Part shown: piece after piece, positions 49,237-57,577 of the stretch
Numbering within the stretch: the stretch's first letter is position 1
Layout: each line of letters opens with the position of its first letter
Assembly: GCA_964594665.1 (NCBI GenBank)
Contig: CAZQNY010000004.1
Span: forward strand, 1-64,000
DNA length: 64,000 nucleotides
DNA from: BM520 sp964594665
GTDB lineage: Bacteria; Bacteroidota; Bacteroidia; Bacteroidales; BM520
Reading direction: 5' to 3'
Notes under the pieces: generated by a model
Databases searched by the model: none
Told to the model about the DNA's origin: nothing
What the model saw: only the letters and a program-made list of their open reading frames with translations
Translations under genes and position numbers: made by a program

Positions 49237-49291
49237 ACTAATTGCATTTTTCAACAATTAACTATATTATGGAACATCAATTTTTGCATAC

Positions 49292-49323
49292 ATTGAATTT
49301 CAGTATAAATTTCCGTAAATTTG
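49292..49323 (+). promoter_or_regulatory. Candidate promoter for the thioferritin gene
   Basis: ATTG (49292-49295), 20 bases, TAAATTTG (49316-49323; exact -7). The ATG is 53 bases further on; the leader is AT-rich with no clear hairpin. Confidence 0.5.
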
Positions 49324-49376
49324 TTAAATTGTAAACGATAAGGAATTATCATAATAACCATAAAAATCATATCAAA

Positions 49377-49889
49377 ATGGGTAAAGAAGCGATAAATGTA
49401 TCAACTGTTGATACTGAAAAATTACTGGAAATGTTAAACGCCGCACTGGCAGAGGAGTGGCTGGCATATTATCAATACTGGATTGGAGCCCGCCTGATGG
49501 AAGGCCCGATGAGAAGTGAAGTGGAACCGGAATTATTGCTTCATGCAACGGAAGAGCTGGGGCATGCAGAACTTGTTGCTGACAGAATCATTCAGCTTGG
49601 TGGTACACCGGTTATTAATCCCAACCAATGGACAAAACTTGCACGTTGTTCGTACGATGAACCCGCAGATCCTTACATTGAGGTTATTCTGGAGCAAAAC
49701 CTGAAAGGTGAAAGATGCGCCATAAAACGTTATCAGGAAATTGCCGACTTTACTGCTGGTAAAGATCACTCCACCCATCAAATGGCAATCCAGATTCTAA
49801 ATGATGAGCTCGAGCATGAAGATGATATTGAAGCCTGGATGACCGACCTGGAGCGGATGAAAGAAGAATTCAGGAAAATAAGACTGTAA
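49377..49889 (+). CDS. Dps-like thioferritin (DPSL) / ferritin-like protein
   Basis: A 170-aa ferritin-fold protein. The four-helix bundle has two E...E-x-x-H di-iron half sites: AEEWLAYYQYW with ATEELGHAE (first), and KGERCAIKRYQEI with ILNDELEHEDD (second). Cys91 and Cys114 match the cysteine pair that defines Dps-like thioferritins in archaea and Bacteroides, which detoxify peroxide and store iron in 12-mers. Plain bacterioferritin is the alternative but would lack the two Cys. Single gene, with promoter and terminator of its own. Peroxide or iron control is likely, but no PerR/OxyR site was recognised. Confidence 0.85.
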   Translation: MGKEAINVSTVDTEKLLEMLNAALAEEWLAYYQYWIGARLMEGPMRSEVEPELLLHATEELGHAELVADRIIQLGGTPVINPNQWTKLARCSYDEPADPYIEVILEQNLKGERCAIKRYQEIADFTAGKDHSTHQMAIQILNDELEHEDDIEAWMTDLERMKEEFRKIRL

Positions 49890-49908
49890 AATATATTCTT
49901 CCCAATGC

Positions 49909-49940
49909 AAACCCGACAAGTATCCTTGCCGGGTTTTTTT
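49909..49940 (+). terminator. Intrinsic terminator after the thioferritin gene
   Basis: AAACCCG-A-CAAG, loop TATC, CTTG-C-CGGGTTT with one mismatched pair, then T7. Confidence 0.85.
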
Positions 49941-50040
49941 GTGGCTTTATATTACCATCTGATAAACTCAAAGCACTGTACGCTGCCCGGTTTCTTTATA
50001 TAATCAGTAACAATATTATTCTCCGTAAAGCATTGAAATT

Positions 50041-50052
50041 GCAATCGTTTGC
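50041..50052. promoter_or_regulatory. LacI-type half-palindromic site upstream of the sugar cluster
   Basis: GCAATCGTTTGC: one base away from the GCAAACGTTTGC core of the perfect palindrome at 44954. It lies about 47 bases before the -7 box at 50099. An imperfect repeat AAAACGTTG...CAACGGTTTT (50068-50091) follows it. Confidence 0.4.
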
Positions 50053-50098
50053 GTAATTATTCCTGCCAAAACGTTGCTATTCAACGGTTTTGATTTGC

Positions 50099-50106
50099 TA
50101 TTTTTG
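50099..50106 (+). promoter_or_regulatory. Candidate -7 box for the alpha-glucan/trehalose cluster
   Basis: TATTTTTG, exact TAnnTTTG, 44 bases before the ATG at 50151; a GTTG (50073-50076) 22 bases upstream may act as -33. Confidence 0.5.
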
Positions 50107-50150
50107 AACTACTGAACTGTTTTAAGGTTTAATAATAAAACACGCAACAC

Positions 50151-51878
50151 ATGGACAGGAATACATTATACAGCAGATTATCAGAGTTCTGGAATATTCT
50201 ATATGGAAATAAAGAGGAAAACCTACTGGATAATTTCACTGAAGAACTGGTTCAGTTTAAGAACTTCAATACTACTAATTCTCTTTCAGCTGGTTGGTAT
50301 AAAGATGCTATTGTATACTCGCTATATGTTGATTTATTCAATGAAACATTCAACGGGTTAGTACAAAAACTTGATTACCTTGAGAACCTGGGAGTCAATT
50401 GTATCTGGCTTTTACCTGTACTGGAATCTCCCATGCGTGATGCGGGTTTTGATATTTCGGATTACAGAGCCATCAGAAAATCACTACTGGGGCTTCCTGA
50501 GACCGCCCCGGGTGAAGAAGCAGAACGATTATTCAAACAGTTTCTTGAGGAGGCACATAAACGTAATATCAAGGTAATCTTCGATATTGCCATGAATCAT
50601 GTTTCTGAGGATCATGCATGGTTTCAACAGGCCAAAAGCAGTACAGACAGTCCATATCGTGATTATTTCATCTGGAATGATGATGAAAATAAATACACCG
50701 ACGCACGGTTACTTTTCAAAGGTATGTGCCCGAGCAATTGGGAAAAATCAGGAGATCAGTATTTCTTCCATCGCTTTTTTGAATTCCAGCCCGACCTGAA
50801 CTATCGCAATCCAAAGGTTTTGATAGAAATGTGTCAGAATATACTCTACTGGGTTTCGCAGGATGTTGATGGATTCCGTGCTGATGCAATACCCTACCTT
50901 TGGAAAGAGGAGGGCACTGATTGTGAAAATCTTCCACAGACCCATACAATCGTAAAATTCTTTAAAACGGTTCTTGATTTTGTACGGTCCAATACCCTGC
51001 TACTTGCAGAGGCCTGTCAAAAACCCGTTGAAGTGGTGAAATATATTGGCAAAGGAGATGAATGCAACGCTGGATATCATTTCCCTCTGATGCCAATGAT
51101 CTACAAATCAATTGCTACCGGCTCCAGGGAACCGATAAAAAACACGCTGAGCACAGATGTTACACCTGCGATATCGACAGATAGTCAATGGTTTACATTC
51201 CTTAGATGCCACGATGAACTGAGTCTGGAACTTGTATATGTTACGGAAGAAGACCGCAGACTGATACATGAAAGTTATTGCCATGATAAGATGTGGGATT
51301 TCCGTATTGGTGAAGGCATATCAGCACGTCTCGCAGAGCTCATGCAACGTAACCCGGATAAGATAGCTCTTGCCTTTTCTGTAATGCTAACCCTCCCCGG
51401 CACACCGATCATCTATTATGGTGATGAGTTTGCAAAACTTAATGATGTGGATTACTATAAAGAACAGATCCGTTTTACCGGAAAAGATGATACCCGTTTT
51501 CTGGTGAGGGGAGAAATAGACTGGGAAAGCACTGAAAAAGACCTGCAAAACCCGGATACCCTTGGTTATAAAGTATTCAACAGGCTATCAAAGATGATCG
51601 AAGTGCGTAAATCATTTAAAGCCTTTGGTCGTGGTGAAATGGAATGGATCGACATAAAAGATTCATCAGGAAATATTATTCCGGAGATCATGGCCTGGGC
51701 CCGCATATATGATCATGACCATATCGTTATTATTCATAACCTTTCAGACAAGCAGGTTTTCATCCCGGAGAATACAAATAAAATATGCGCAGGAAGGGAA
51801 GATCGATTGGGTCAGCTTTGCCCTGAGAGCAATGAAAAGGGGATCACATTAGAACCCTGTTCATTTTTCTGGATATAA
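50151..51878 (+). CDS. GH13 enzyme, trehalose-synthase-like
   Basis: A 575-aa cytoplasmic alpha-amylase-family protein. The barrel starts AIVYSLYVDLFNETFNGLVQKLDYLENLGVN. Conserved regions are FDIAMNHVSEDHAWF, DGFRADAIPYL (nucleophile Asp245), LLAEACQKPVEVVKYIG (acid/base Glu287) and FLRCHDELSLELV (Asp355). The DELSLELV-x-EEDRR wording is that of trehalose synthase (GH13 subfamily 16), which interconverts maltose and trehalose. A C-terminal beta domain completes it. It begins a four-gene cluster; the next gene is 35 bases on. Amylosucrase or another GH13 specificity cannot be excluded. Confidence 0.85.
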   Translation: MDRNTLYSRLSEFWNILYGNKEENLLDNFTEELVQFKNFNTTNSLSAGWYKDAIVYSLYVDLFNETFNGLVQKLDYLENLGVNCIWLLPVLESPMRDAGFDISDYRAIRKSLLGLPETAPGEEAERLFKQFLEEAHKRNIKVIFDIAMNHVSEDHAWFQQAKSSTDSPYRDYFIWNDDENKYTDARLLFKGMCPSNWEKSGDQYFFHRFFEFQPDLNYRNPKVLIEMCQNILYWVSQDVDGFRADAIPYLWKEEGTDCENLPQTHTIVKFFKTVLDFVRSNTLLLAEACQKPVEVVKYIGKGDECNAGYHFPLMPMIYKSIATGSREPIKNTLSTDVTPAISTDSQWFTFLRCHDELSLELVYVTEEDRRLIHESYCHDKMWDFRIGEGISARLAELMQRNPDKIALAFSVMLTLPGTPIIYYGDEFAKLNDVDYYKEQIRFTGKDDTRFLVRGEIDWESTEKDLQNPDTLGYKVFNRLSKMIEVRKSFKAFGRGEMEWIDIKDSSGNIIPEIMAWARIYDHDHIVIIHNLSDKQVFIPENTNKICAGREDRLGQLCPESNEKGITLEPCSFFWI

Positions 51879-51913
51879 TTTTAAAAGATAAAAACAGCAT
51901 TAGAACAGTACAT

Positions 51914-54900
51914 ATGAACAAGCATTCATTTAAAGCCGTTATTTTCGACCTTGACGGAGTGATTACACAAACAGCAAAAGTACACTCGCGGGCATGGAAA
52001 GAGATGTTTGATGAGTTTCTGAAAGCCTATTCCGAACAGGAAGGTGTTCCTTTCCGGGAATTTACTCATGAAGATGACTACTTACCGTTTGTCGATGGGA
52101 AACCCCGTTACAAAGGTGTTGCATCATTCCTGGAATCCAGGGCAATAAACCTCCCCTACGGGTCTCCGGAAGACTCTTCCGAAATGTTCACGGCATGTGG
52201 GCTGGGAAACAGAAAAAATGAAAAATTCAATGAAATAATTGCAAAAGACGGTGTAGAGGTATTTCCCACATCTGTAGCATTCATTAATGAACTTCGCGAA
52301 GAAGGAATTCATATTGCTGTTGCCACATCATCGAAAAATTGTGATGCCGTATTAAAAGCCACCGGACTTGATGGTATTTTTGAGGCGCAGGTTGATGGCG
52401 TATACAGTGCTGCCAATAACCTGAGCGGGAAACCTGACCCGGATATTTTTACTACAGCTGCCGATATCATAGGCATCCCTTATGATCAGGCTGTTGTTGT
52501 TGAAGATGCTGTTTCCGGTGTTATGGCAGGCAGCAGAGGAAATTTTGGTCTTGTACTCGGTGTTGCCAGAGAGGACAACCTTGATGAGCTGGAGAAAAAT
52601 GGTGCTGACATTGTCGTTGAGGATCTGGGGGATATTACACTGGAAGAAATCGACACCTGGTTTGACGAAGGACTGGAAGAAGACGGATGGCAGATAACCT
52701 ACAAAAACTACGACAGGGAAAAGGAAAAGACCCGTGAAGCACTGCTTACTGTTGGAAACGGTTTTTTTGGTACCCGTGGCGCCATGGAAGAATGTCTTGC
52801 CGGTGAGAATCATTATCCGGGAACTTATATTGCCGGTTTATATAACCGTCTGACTTCGAAAGTTGGTGACCGGGATATTGAAAATGAAGATTTTGTTAAC
52901 ATCCCCGACTGGACCTCAACATCATTTAAAATTAATGATGGTGAATGGTTTAATCCCGACACATGGAATATTGAATTCTTCCGCAGAAACCTGGATATGG
53001 GTTCGGGTGAAATGACCAGAGATATTCTCGCAACCGATTCCGAAGGACATACGGTTCTTATTGAGTCTGCACGATTTGCAAGCATGAAGAACATGCACCT
53101 CGGTGGATTAATGTATAGTATTACTCCCCTGAATTTCAGTGGAAAGATCACGGTAAAATCCGGCATTAACGGAGACATCATTAACGAAGGGGTTAAAAGA
53201 TACAGTGATTTAAACCAAAAGCAAATTGAAGCTGACCTGGAGCAGGCACTGGATGATTCACTATTGGTTCAGGTGCGCACAACCCAGTCGGATGTAAACA
53301 TTGCTGTTGCTGTTCGCTTTCCTGAAGCCAGGCCGCAGCGAACGGAAACAGGCAACGGAAAAGCCTATGCATATTGGGATATCGATCTTCAACAGGAAGA
53401 GACTTTCGATCTGGAAAAAATCGCAGCCATATACACTTCTGTTCGAAATAAAAACGACTTTGCAGCTCAGGCAATGAGCGATGTTAAAGAAGCAGAAAGT
53501 TACTTCATGTGCGCTACCGAAAGCATGGCTGCATGGAGTGAATTATGGGATGTTGCAGATATTCAGATCGAAGGCGACAGAGAGGCACAGAAACTTATAC
53601 GTTTACATATCTACCACTTGCTCAGCAGTTTTTCACCGCATAACGAAAAGCTGGATGCAAGTATTACAGCCCGGGGATTGCATGGTGAAGCATACCGCGG
53701 TCACATCTTCTGGGATGAACTTTTTGTTATGCCATGGTACAGCAGAACATTTCCCAATGCGGCAAAAGCAATGCTGATGTACCGCTATCGCCGACTCGAC
53801 AAAGCACGGGAGTATGCCAATATTCATGGTCATAAAGGCGCCATGTATCCCTGGCAAAGTGGTTCTGACGGCAGAGAAGAAACCCAGGTTGTGCACCTGA
53901 ACCCCGTTTCAGGTGAGTGGGGCGATGATTACAGCTCGATGCAGCGTCATGTCTCTCTGGCTGTGGCTTATAATGTATCTACATATTATCATACCACACA
54001 AGATGTGGAGTTCATGAATAGCTACGGACTGGAAATGTTGCTTGAGATCACCCGTTTCTGGGTATCTAAAATGAAAGAAAACACCAATGGCAGATACAGC
54101 ATTGATGGAGTAATGGGACCCGATGAATTCCATGAAAAGCTTCCCGGTCAGGATAAAGGCGGACTGGCAGATAATGCTTACACAAACATTATGACCACCT
54201 GGCTACTGGAAGAAGTAATCGCATTAAAGAATAACGATAAAATAAACTTTGATGCGATTTCAGATAAAATCAAAGTATCGGATAAAGAAACAGAGCAATG
54301 GGAAAAGATTGCAGGAAAGGTAAATCTTGTCATCTCGGAAGATGGAATCCTTTCTCAATTTGACGGTTACTTAGATTTAAAAGAGCTTGACTGGGATGAC
54401 TACCGCAAGCGTTATGGTAACATACACCGCATGGACAGGATTCTTAAATCGGAAGGATTAAGTCCTGACAGTTTCAAAGTTGCCAAACAAGCTGATACGC
54501 TGATGACATTTTATAATCTTAATAACGAAACAGTAACACGTATTTTGAATGACCTTGGATACGCAGTTCCGGAAGATTACATCAGTAAAAACCTCGACTA
54601 CTACCTTGGCCGTACCAGCCATGGAAGCACATTAAGTCGTGTGGTACATGCATATCTGGCACGGATGATTGGCCGCAACAAGCTAAGCTGGGAGCTGTAT
54701 CTTGATGCATTGCGAAGCGACTTTGTTGACATTCAGGGAGGCACAACAGCAGAAGGAATCCATGCAGGTGTTATGGCCGGAACCATTGAAATTGCGCAAA
54801 AAGCATTCGCGGGGCTGGATCTCAGAGGTGATAACATCGTTTTTGAACCCTCTATGCCTGATCACTGGCGAAAAATGGCATTCTGTTTCTATTTCCACGG

Positions 54901-54964
54901 AACGCTGTACCATGCAGAAATTGATAATGGAGTAGCATCTTTAAATAAATTGCAATTAGATTAA
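51914..54964 (+). CDS. Beta-phosphoglucomutase - GH65 disaccharide phosphorylase fusion
   Basis: A 1016-aa two-enzyme protein. Residues 1-250 are a HAD beta-phosphoglucomutase: FDLDGVITQT (Asp12, Asp14), a cap with FVDGKPRYKGVASFLESR, then ATSSKN, KPDPDIF and VVEDAVSGVMAG. Residues about 260-1016 form a GH65 glycoside phosphorylase: N-terminal beta sandwich (EALLTVGNGFFGTRGAMEE), (alpha/alpha)6 barrel with HGEAYRGHIFWDELFVMPWY, catalytic acid Glu738 in GVMGPDEFHE, phosphate-site region and C-terminal sheet. A GH65 phosphorylase releases glucose and beta-glucose 1-phosphate, which the fused mutase turns into glucose 6-phosphate. Substrate is maltose, trehalose, kojibiose or nigerose; trehalose or maltose is suggested by the neighbour. 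Eleven bases before the kinase gene. Confidence 0.92.
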   Translation: MNKHSFKAVIFDLDGVITQTAKVHSRAWKEMFDEFLKAYSEQEGVPFREFTHEDDYLPFVDGKPRYKGVASFLESRAINLPYGSPEDSSEMFTACGLGNRKNEKFNEIIAKDGVEVFPTSVAFINELREEGIHIAVATSSKNCDAVLKATGLDGIFEAQVDGVYSAANNLSGKPDPDIFTTAADIIGIPYDQAVVVEDAVSGVMAGSRGNFGLVLGVAREDNLDELEKNGADIVVEDLGDITLEEIDTWFDEGLEEDGWQITYKNYDREKEKTREALLTVGNGFFGTRGAMEECLAGENHYPGTYIAGLYNRLTSKVGDRDIENEDFVNIPDWTSTSFKINDGEWFNPDTWNIEFFRRNLDMGSGEMTRDILATDSEGHTVLIESARFASMKNMHLGGLMYSITPLNFSGKITVKSGINGDIINEGVKRYSDLNQKQIEADLEQALDDSLLVQVRTTQSDVNIAVAVRFPEARPQRTETGNGKAYAYWDIDLQQEETFDLEKIAAIYTSVRNKNDFAAQAMSDVKEAESYFMCATESMAAWSELWDVADIQIEGDREAQKLIRLHIYHLLSSFSPHNEKLDASITARGLHGEAYRGHIFWDELFVMPWYSRTFPNAAKAMLMYRYRRLDKAREYANIHGHKGAMYPWQSGSDGREETQVVHLNPVSGEWGDDYSSMQRHVSLAVAYNVSTYYHTTQDVEFMNSYGLEMLLEITRFWVSKMKENTNGRYSIDGVMGPDEFHEKLPGQDKGGLADNAYTNIMTTWLLEEVIALKNNDKINFDAISDKIKVSDKETEQWEKIAGKVNLVISEDGILSQFDGYLDLKELDWDDYRKRYGNIHRMDRILKSEGLSPDSFKVAKQADTLMTFYNLNNETVTRILNDLGYAVPEDYISKNLDYYLGRTSHGSTLSRVVHAYLARMIGRNKLSWELYLDALRSDFVDIQGGTTAEGIHAGVMAGTIEIAQKAFAGLDLRGDNIVFEPSMPDHWRKMAFCFYFHGTLYHAEIDNGVASLNKLQLD

Positions 54965-54975
54965 GCATCAGAATT

Positions 54976-55623
54976 ATGTTAAGTGACGTATTATTAATAG
55001 AGGATAAGCATCAGCTGGCAGCTCAGAAAATTTTCGACCATATTGAAGAAATCCGTAATGGTCGGTTTGTAGTTGCTATTTCTGGAGAAAGTGGATCAGG
55101 AAAAACCGAATTATCGCACTGCCTGGCAAACCTATACAAAAAAGCGGGGCTCAAAGCCAAGCCTTTGCATACCGATAATTATTATATGAGTCTTCCCGAA
55201 GAACGCAACCAGTGGAGGGAAGCGCACGGTAGAGAAAGTATCGGGTATACGGAATACGACTGGGCTGTCATCAACAAAAATATCGCAGATTTCCGTGCCG
55301 GTAAAGAATCGGAAATGCCGTGTGTTGACATTGTTACAGATCAGGTTGACAGACTAATTACAAACTTTGAAAAAGTCGATGTACTGATTCTGGATGGTTT
55401 GTATGCATTGAAAACAGAAGATGTTGATCTGCGTGTTTTCATCGACATCACCTACCAGCAAACAAAAAAGGCCCAATTACGGCGTGGCAAAGAAGCCCAG
55501 ACAGCTTTCCGGGCAATGGTTCTTGAACGTGAACATGAGGTAGTCACAAGCCTGAAAAAACTGGGAGACCTGTATGTTAACCTCACTTATGATGTTTTTA
55601 CAAAAGACAACTATACAGAATAA
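54976..55623 (+). CDS. Uridine-kinase-like P-loop kinase in the sugar cluster
   Basis: A 215-aa P-loop kinase of the uridine kinase/phosphoribulokinase group: Walker A GESGSGKTELSH at about 36-47, LHTDNYYMSLPEERNQWREAHG (the DxYY substrate loop), and VLILDGLYALK (Walker B). The lid region reads QQTKKAQLRRGKEAQ. Family members phosphorylate uridine, ribulose 5-phosphate or other sugars. The YDW segment that replaces the usual HP-x-AFD of uridine kinase, and the location right after a GH65 phosphorylase, suggest a sugar substrate such as glucose. That substrate is inference. Ends before a terminator-like hairpin. Confidence 0.8.
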   Translation: MLSDVLLIEDKHQLAAQKIFDHIEEIRNGRFVVAISGESGSGKTELSHCLANLYKKAGLKAKPLHTDNYYMSLPEERNQWREAHGRESIGYTEYDWAVINKNIADFRAGKESEMPCVDIVTDQVDRLITNFEKVDVLILDGLYALKTEDVDLRVFIDITYQQTKKAQLRRGKEAQTAFRAMVLEREHEVVTSLKKLGDLYVNLTYDVFTKDNYTE

Positions 55624-55647
55624 TTTTCAAACCACATCTATAGTGAC

Positions 55648-55683
55648 AAACCCTGGTCCGCATTCTTCGGTTCGGGGTTTTTT
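55648..55683 (+). terminator. Probable terminator after the kinase gene
   Basis: AAACCC (55648-55653) and GGGGTTT (55674-55680) with an inner CCG/CGG pair; T6 run. The stem is imperfect. Confidence 0.55.
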
Positions 55684-55748
55684 AATATATCGATACCATT
55701 CGCAACACTATCTTAACAGGTTTTTCTTCGCTCTTTTATAAATAGGTG

Positions 55749-55756
55749 TATTTTTG
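55749..55756 (+). promoter_or_regulatory. Candidate -7 box for the second GH13 gene
   Basis: TATTTTTG, exact TAnnTTTG, 29 bases before the ATG; a TTCG (55727-55730) 18 bases upstream is the closest -33 match. Confidence 0.5.
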
Positions 55757-55785
55757 CAGTCAGAAATAATAGACGGGAACGAAGA

Positions 55786-57495
55786 ATGAGGACGAAAATA
55801 GCTATATATCAATTATTTCCACGGCTCTTTGGCAACGAGAACACCAATCTCACTCCTTTTGGTTCGAAAGAACAAAACGGATGTGGTACCTTTTCATCTA
55901 TAAATGACAATGCATTAGAATCAATCTCAGCACTGGGTATCACACACATATGGTATACAGGTATTCCGGAGCACGCAACAACGACTGACTATAGTGACAT
56001 TGGCATTTCGCAAGACAACCCATGTGTTGTAAAGGGGCGTGCCGGGTCGCCCTATGCAATAAAGGACTATTACGATGTTTGTCCGGATCTGGCTGATGCT
56101 CCGCAAAAAAGGATGCAGGAATTCAAAGCACTTGTAAAGCGTACCCACGAGCACGGGCTTAAAGTTATCATTGATTTTGTTCCTAACCATGTCGCCAGGA
56201 ATTACTTTTCCGATAATCTTCCGGAAGGGCACATACAGCTTGGAAAAACAGACGATCCTTCGGAGCGGTTTCTTCCGGATAACAACTTTTACTATATCCC
56301 CGGAAAACGGTTTCTGGTGCCCGAAGAGGCTGCAGAAAAATGCCGTGGATATATGGATTTCCTGAAAACGCGGCCCTATTACGAATATCCGGCAAAAGCC
56401 AGTGGGAATGATTGCTTCTCCCCTGCCCCATCGGCAAGCGACTGGTATGAAACAGCAAAGCTCAACTATGGCATAGACTACGGATTTCATCAGGAACACC
56501 ATTTTCCTCCTGTGCCCAATACATGGTACCGGATGCGTGATATTCTTGAGTATTGGTGTGATTCAGGCGTTGATGGCTTCCGCTGCGATATGGCTGAGAT
56601 GGTACCCGTAGAATTCTGGAGCTGGGTTATTCCGCGGATAAAAGCCTGCAACCCGGGAGTATTATTTATCGCCGAAATCTATAATCCGGCTGTTTATGGT
56701 AAATATATCTTTGAAGGTAAATTCGACTACCTCTACGACAAGGTTGGCTTATATGATACTCTTCGTAAACTTGTAGAAGGCAAAGGTAATATAGCGGATA
56801 TCTCCCGCGTCTGGCAACACCATAACGGTATTGATGAGTATATGCTTCGTTTTATGGAGAATCATGACGAACAACGTATTGCTTCCCGTCAGTTTGCACT
56901 AATGCCAGAAAAGGCGCTTCCGGCAATGGTAATCTCCGCGTTGATGAACAAGGGCCCGGTGATGATCTACAACGGACAGGAGCTGGGTGAACAGGGCGAC
57001 AAACTCGCCGGTTTCAGTGGTGATGACGGCAGAACAACAATCTTCGATTACTGGAGAATGCCAGAGGTACAGAAATGGAATAATGGAGGCGCATTTGACA
57101 CCACTAAACTTCCCAAAAAACAACAGAAAATCAGAACAGCATACAGCAATCTTCTGAATTTTTGCCGTAAATCTGATGCCATTGCCAACGGAGGTTTCTA
57201 TGACCTCATGTGGGTAAACACACAACTTGAAGATCAACGGATTTATGCTTTCCTGAGACATAGCGACAGTGAGAATATACTTGTTGTTTGCTCCTTTAAT
57301 GTTTTGCCACAAGAAATAACGGTTACGTTAACAAATCATGTTCTGCAGGCCATTGAGCTAAATACCGACTCTATTGAAATAAATGAAGCTATTCCCTCTG
57401 AAAACAGGCATAGCAATATTCTCAAGAAATCTGAAAAAGGTTTTTCCTTTGCTATCGGGCTGGATGCTTTTGGATATAGTATTTTTCGTTTTTAA
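55786..57495 (+). CDS. GH13 alpha-amylase-family enzyme (cytoplasmic)
   Basis: A 569-aa alpha-amylase-family protein with no signal peptide. It starts KIAIYQLFPRLFGNENTN; conserved regions are VIIDFVPNHVARNYFS, GVDGFRCDMAEM (nucleophile Asp268), LFIAEIYNPAVYGKYI (acid/base Glu297) and MENHDEQRIASRQF (Asp361). A C-terminal beta domain follows (about 480-569). The barrel is complete. It belongs with the preceding cluster by function but has its own promoter. Specificity (alpha-glucosidase, oligo-1,6-glucosidase or intracellular amylase) cannot be read. Faces the convergent acyl-CoA ligase gene. Confidence 0.9.
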   Translation: MRTKIAIYQLFPRLFGNENTNLTPFGSKEQNGCGTFSSINDNALESISALGITHIWYTGIPEHATTTDYSDIGISQDNPCVVKGRAGSPYAIKDYYDVCPDLADAPQKRMQEFKALVKRTHEHGLKVIIDFVPNHVARNYFSDNLPEGHIQLGKTDDPSERFLPDNNFYYIPGKRFLVPEEAAEKCRGYMDFLKTRPYYEYPAKASGNDCFSPAPSASDWYETAKLNYGIDYGFHQEHHFPPVPNTWYRMRDILEYWCDSGVDGFRCDMAEMVPVEFWSWVIPRIKACNPGVLFIAEIYNPAVYGKYIFEGKFDYLYDKVGLYDTLRKLVEGKGNIADISRVWQHHNGIDEYMLRFMENHDEQRIASRQFALMPEKALPAMVISALMNKGPVMIYNGQELGEQGDKLAGFSGDDGRTTIFDYWRMPEVQKWNNGGAFDTTKLPKKQQKIRTAYSNLLNFCRKSDAIANGGFYDLMWVNTQLEDQRIYAFLRHSDSENILVVCSFNVLPQEITVTLTNHVLQAIELNTDSIEINEAIPSENRHSNILKKSEKGFSFAIGLDAFGYSIFRF

Positions 57496-57516
57496 TCCCG
57501 GCTAATCACTGATGCA

Positions 57517-57544
57517 TTCCCGGGAGAGAAACACTTCCCGGGAA
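57517..57544. terminator. Hairpin between convergent GH13 and acyl-CoA ligase genes
   Basis: TTCCCGGGA (57517-57525) pairs with TCCCGGGAA (57536-57544) over a 10-base loop. GC-rich and near-perfect but without a T-run on either strand. Confidence 0.45.
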
Positions 57545-57577
57545 CAAAAGTAACCATCACAATAAGTTAAACAGGCA

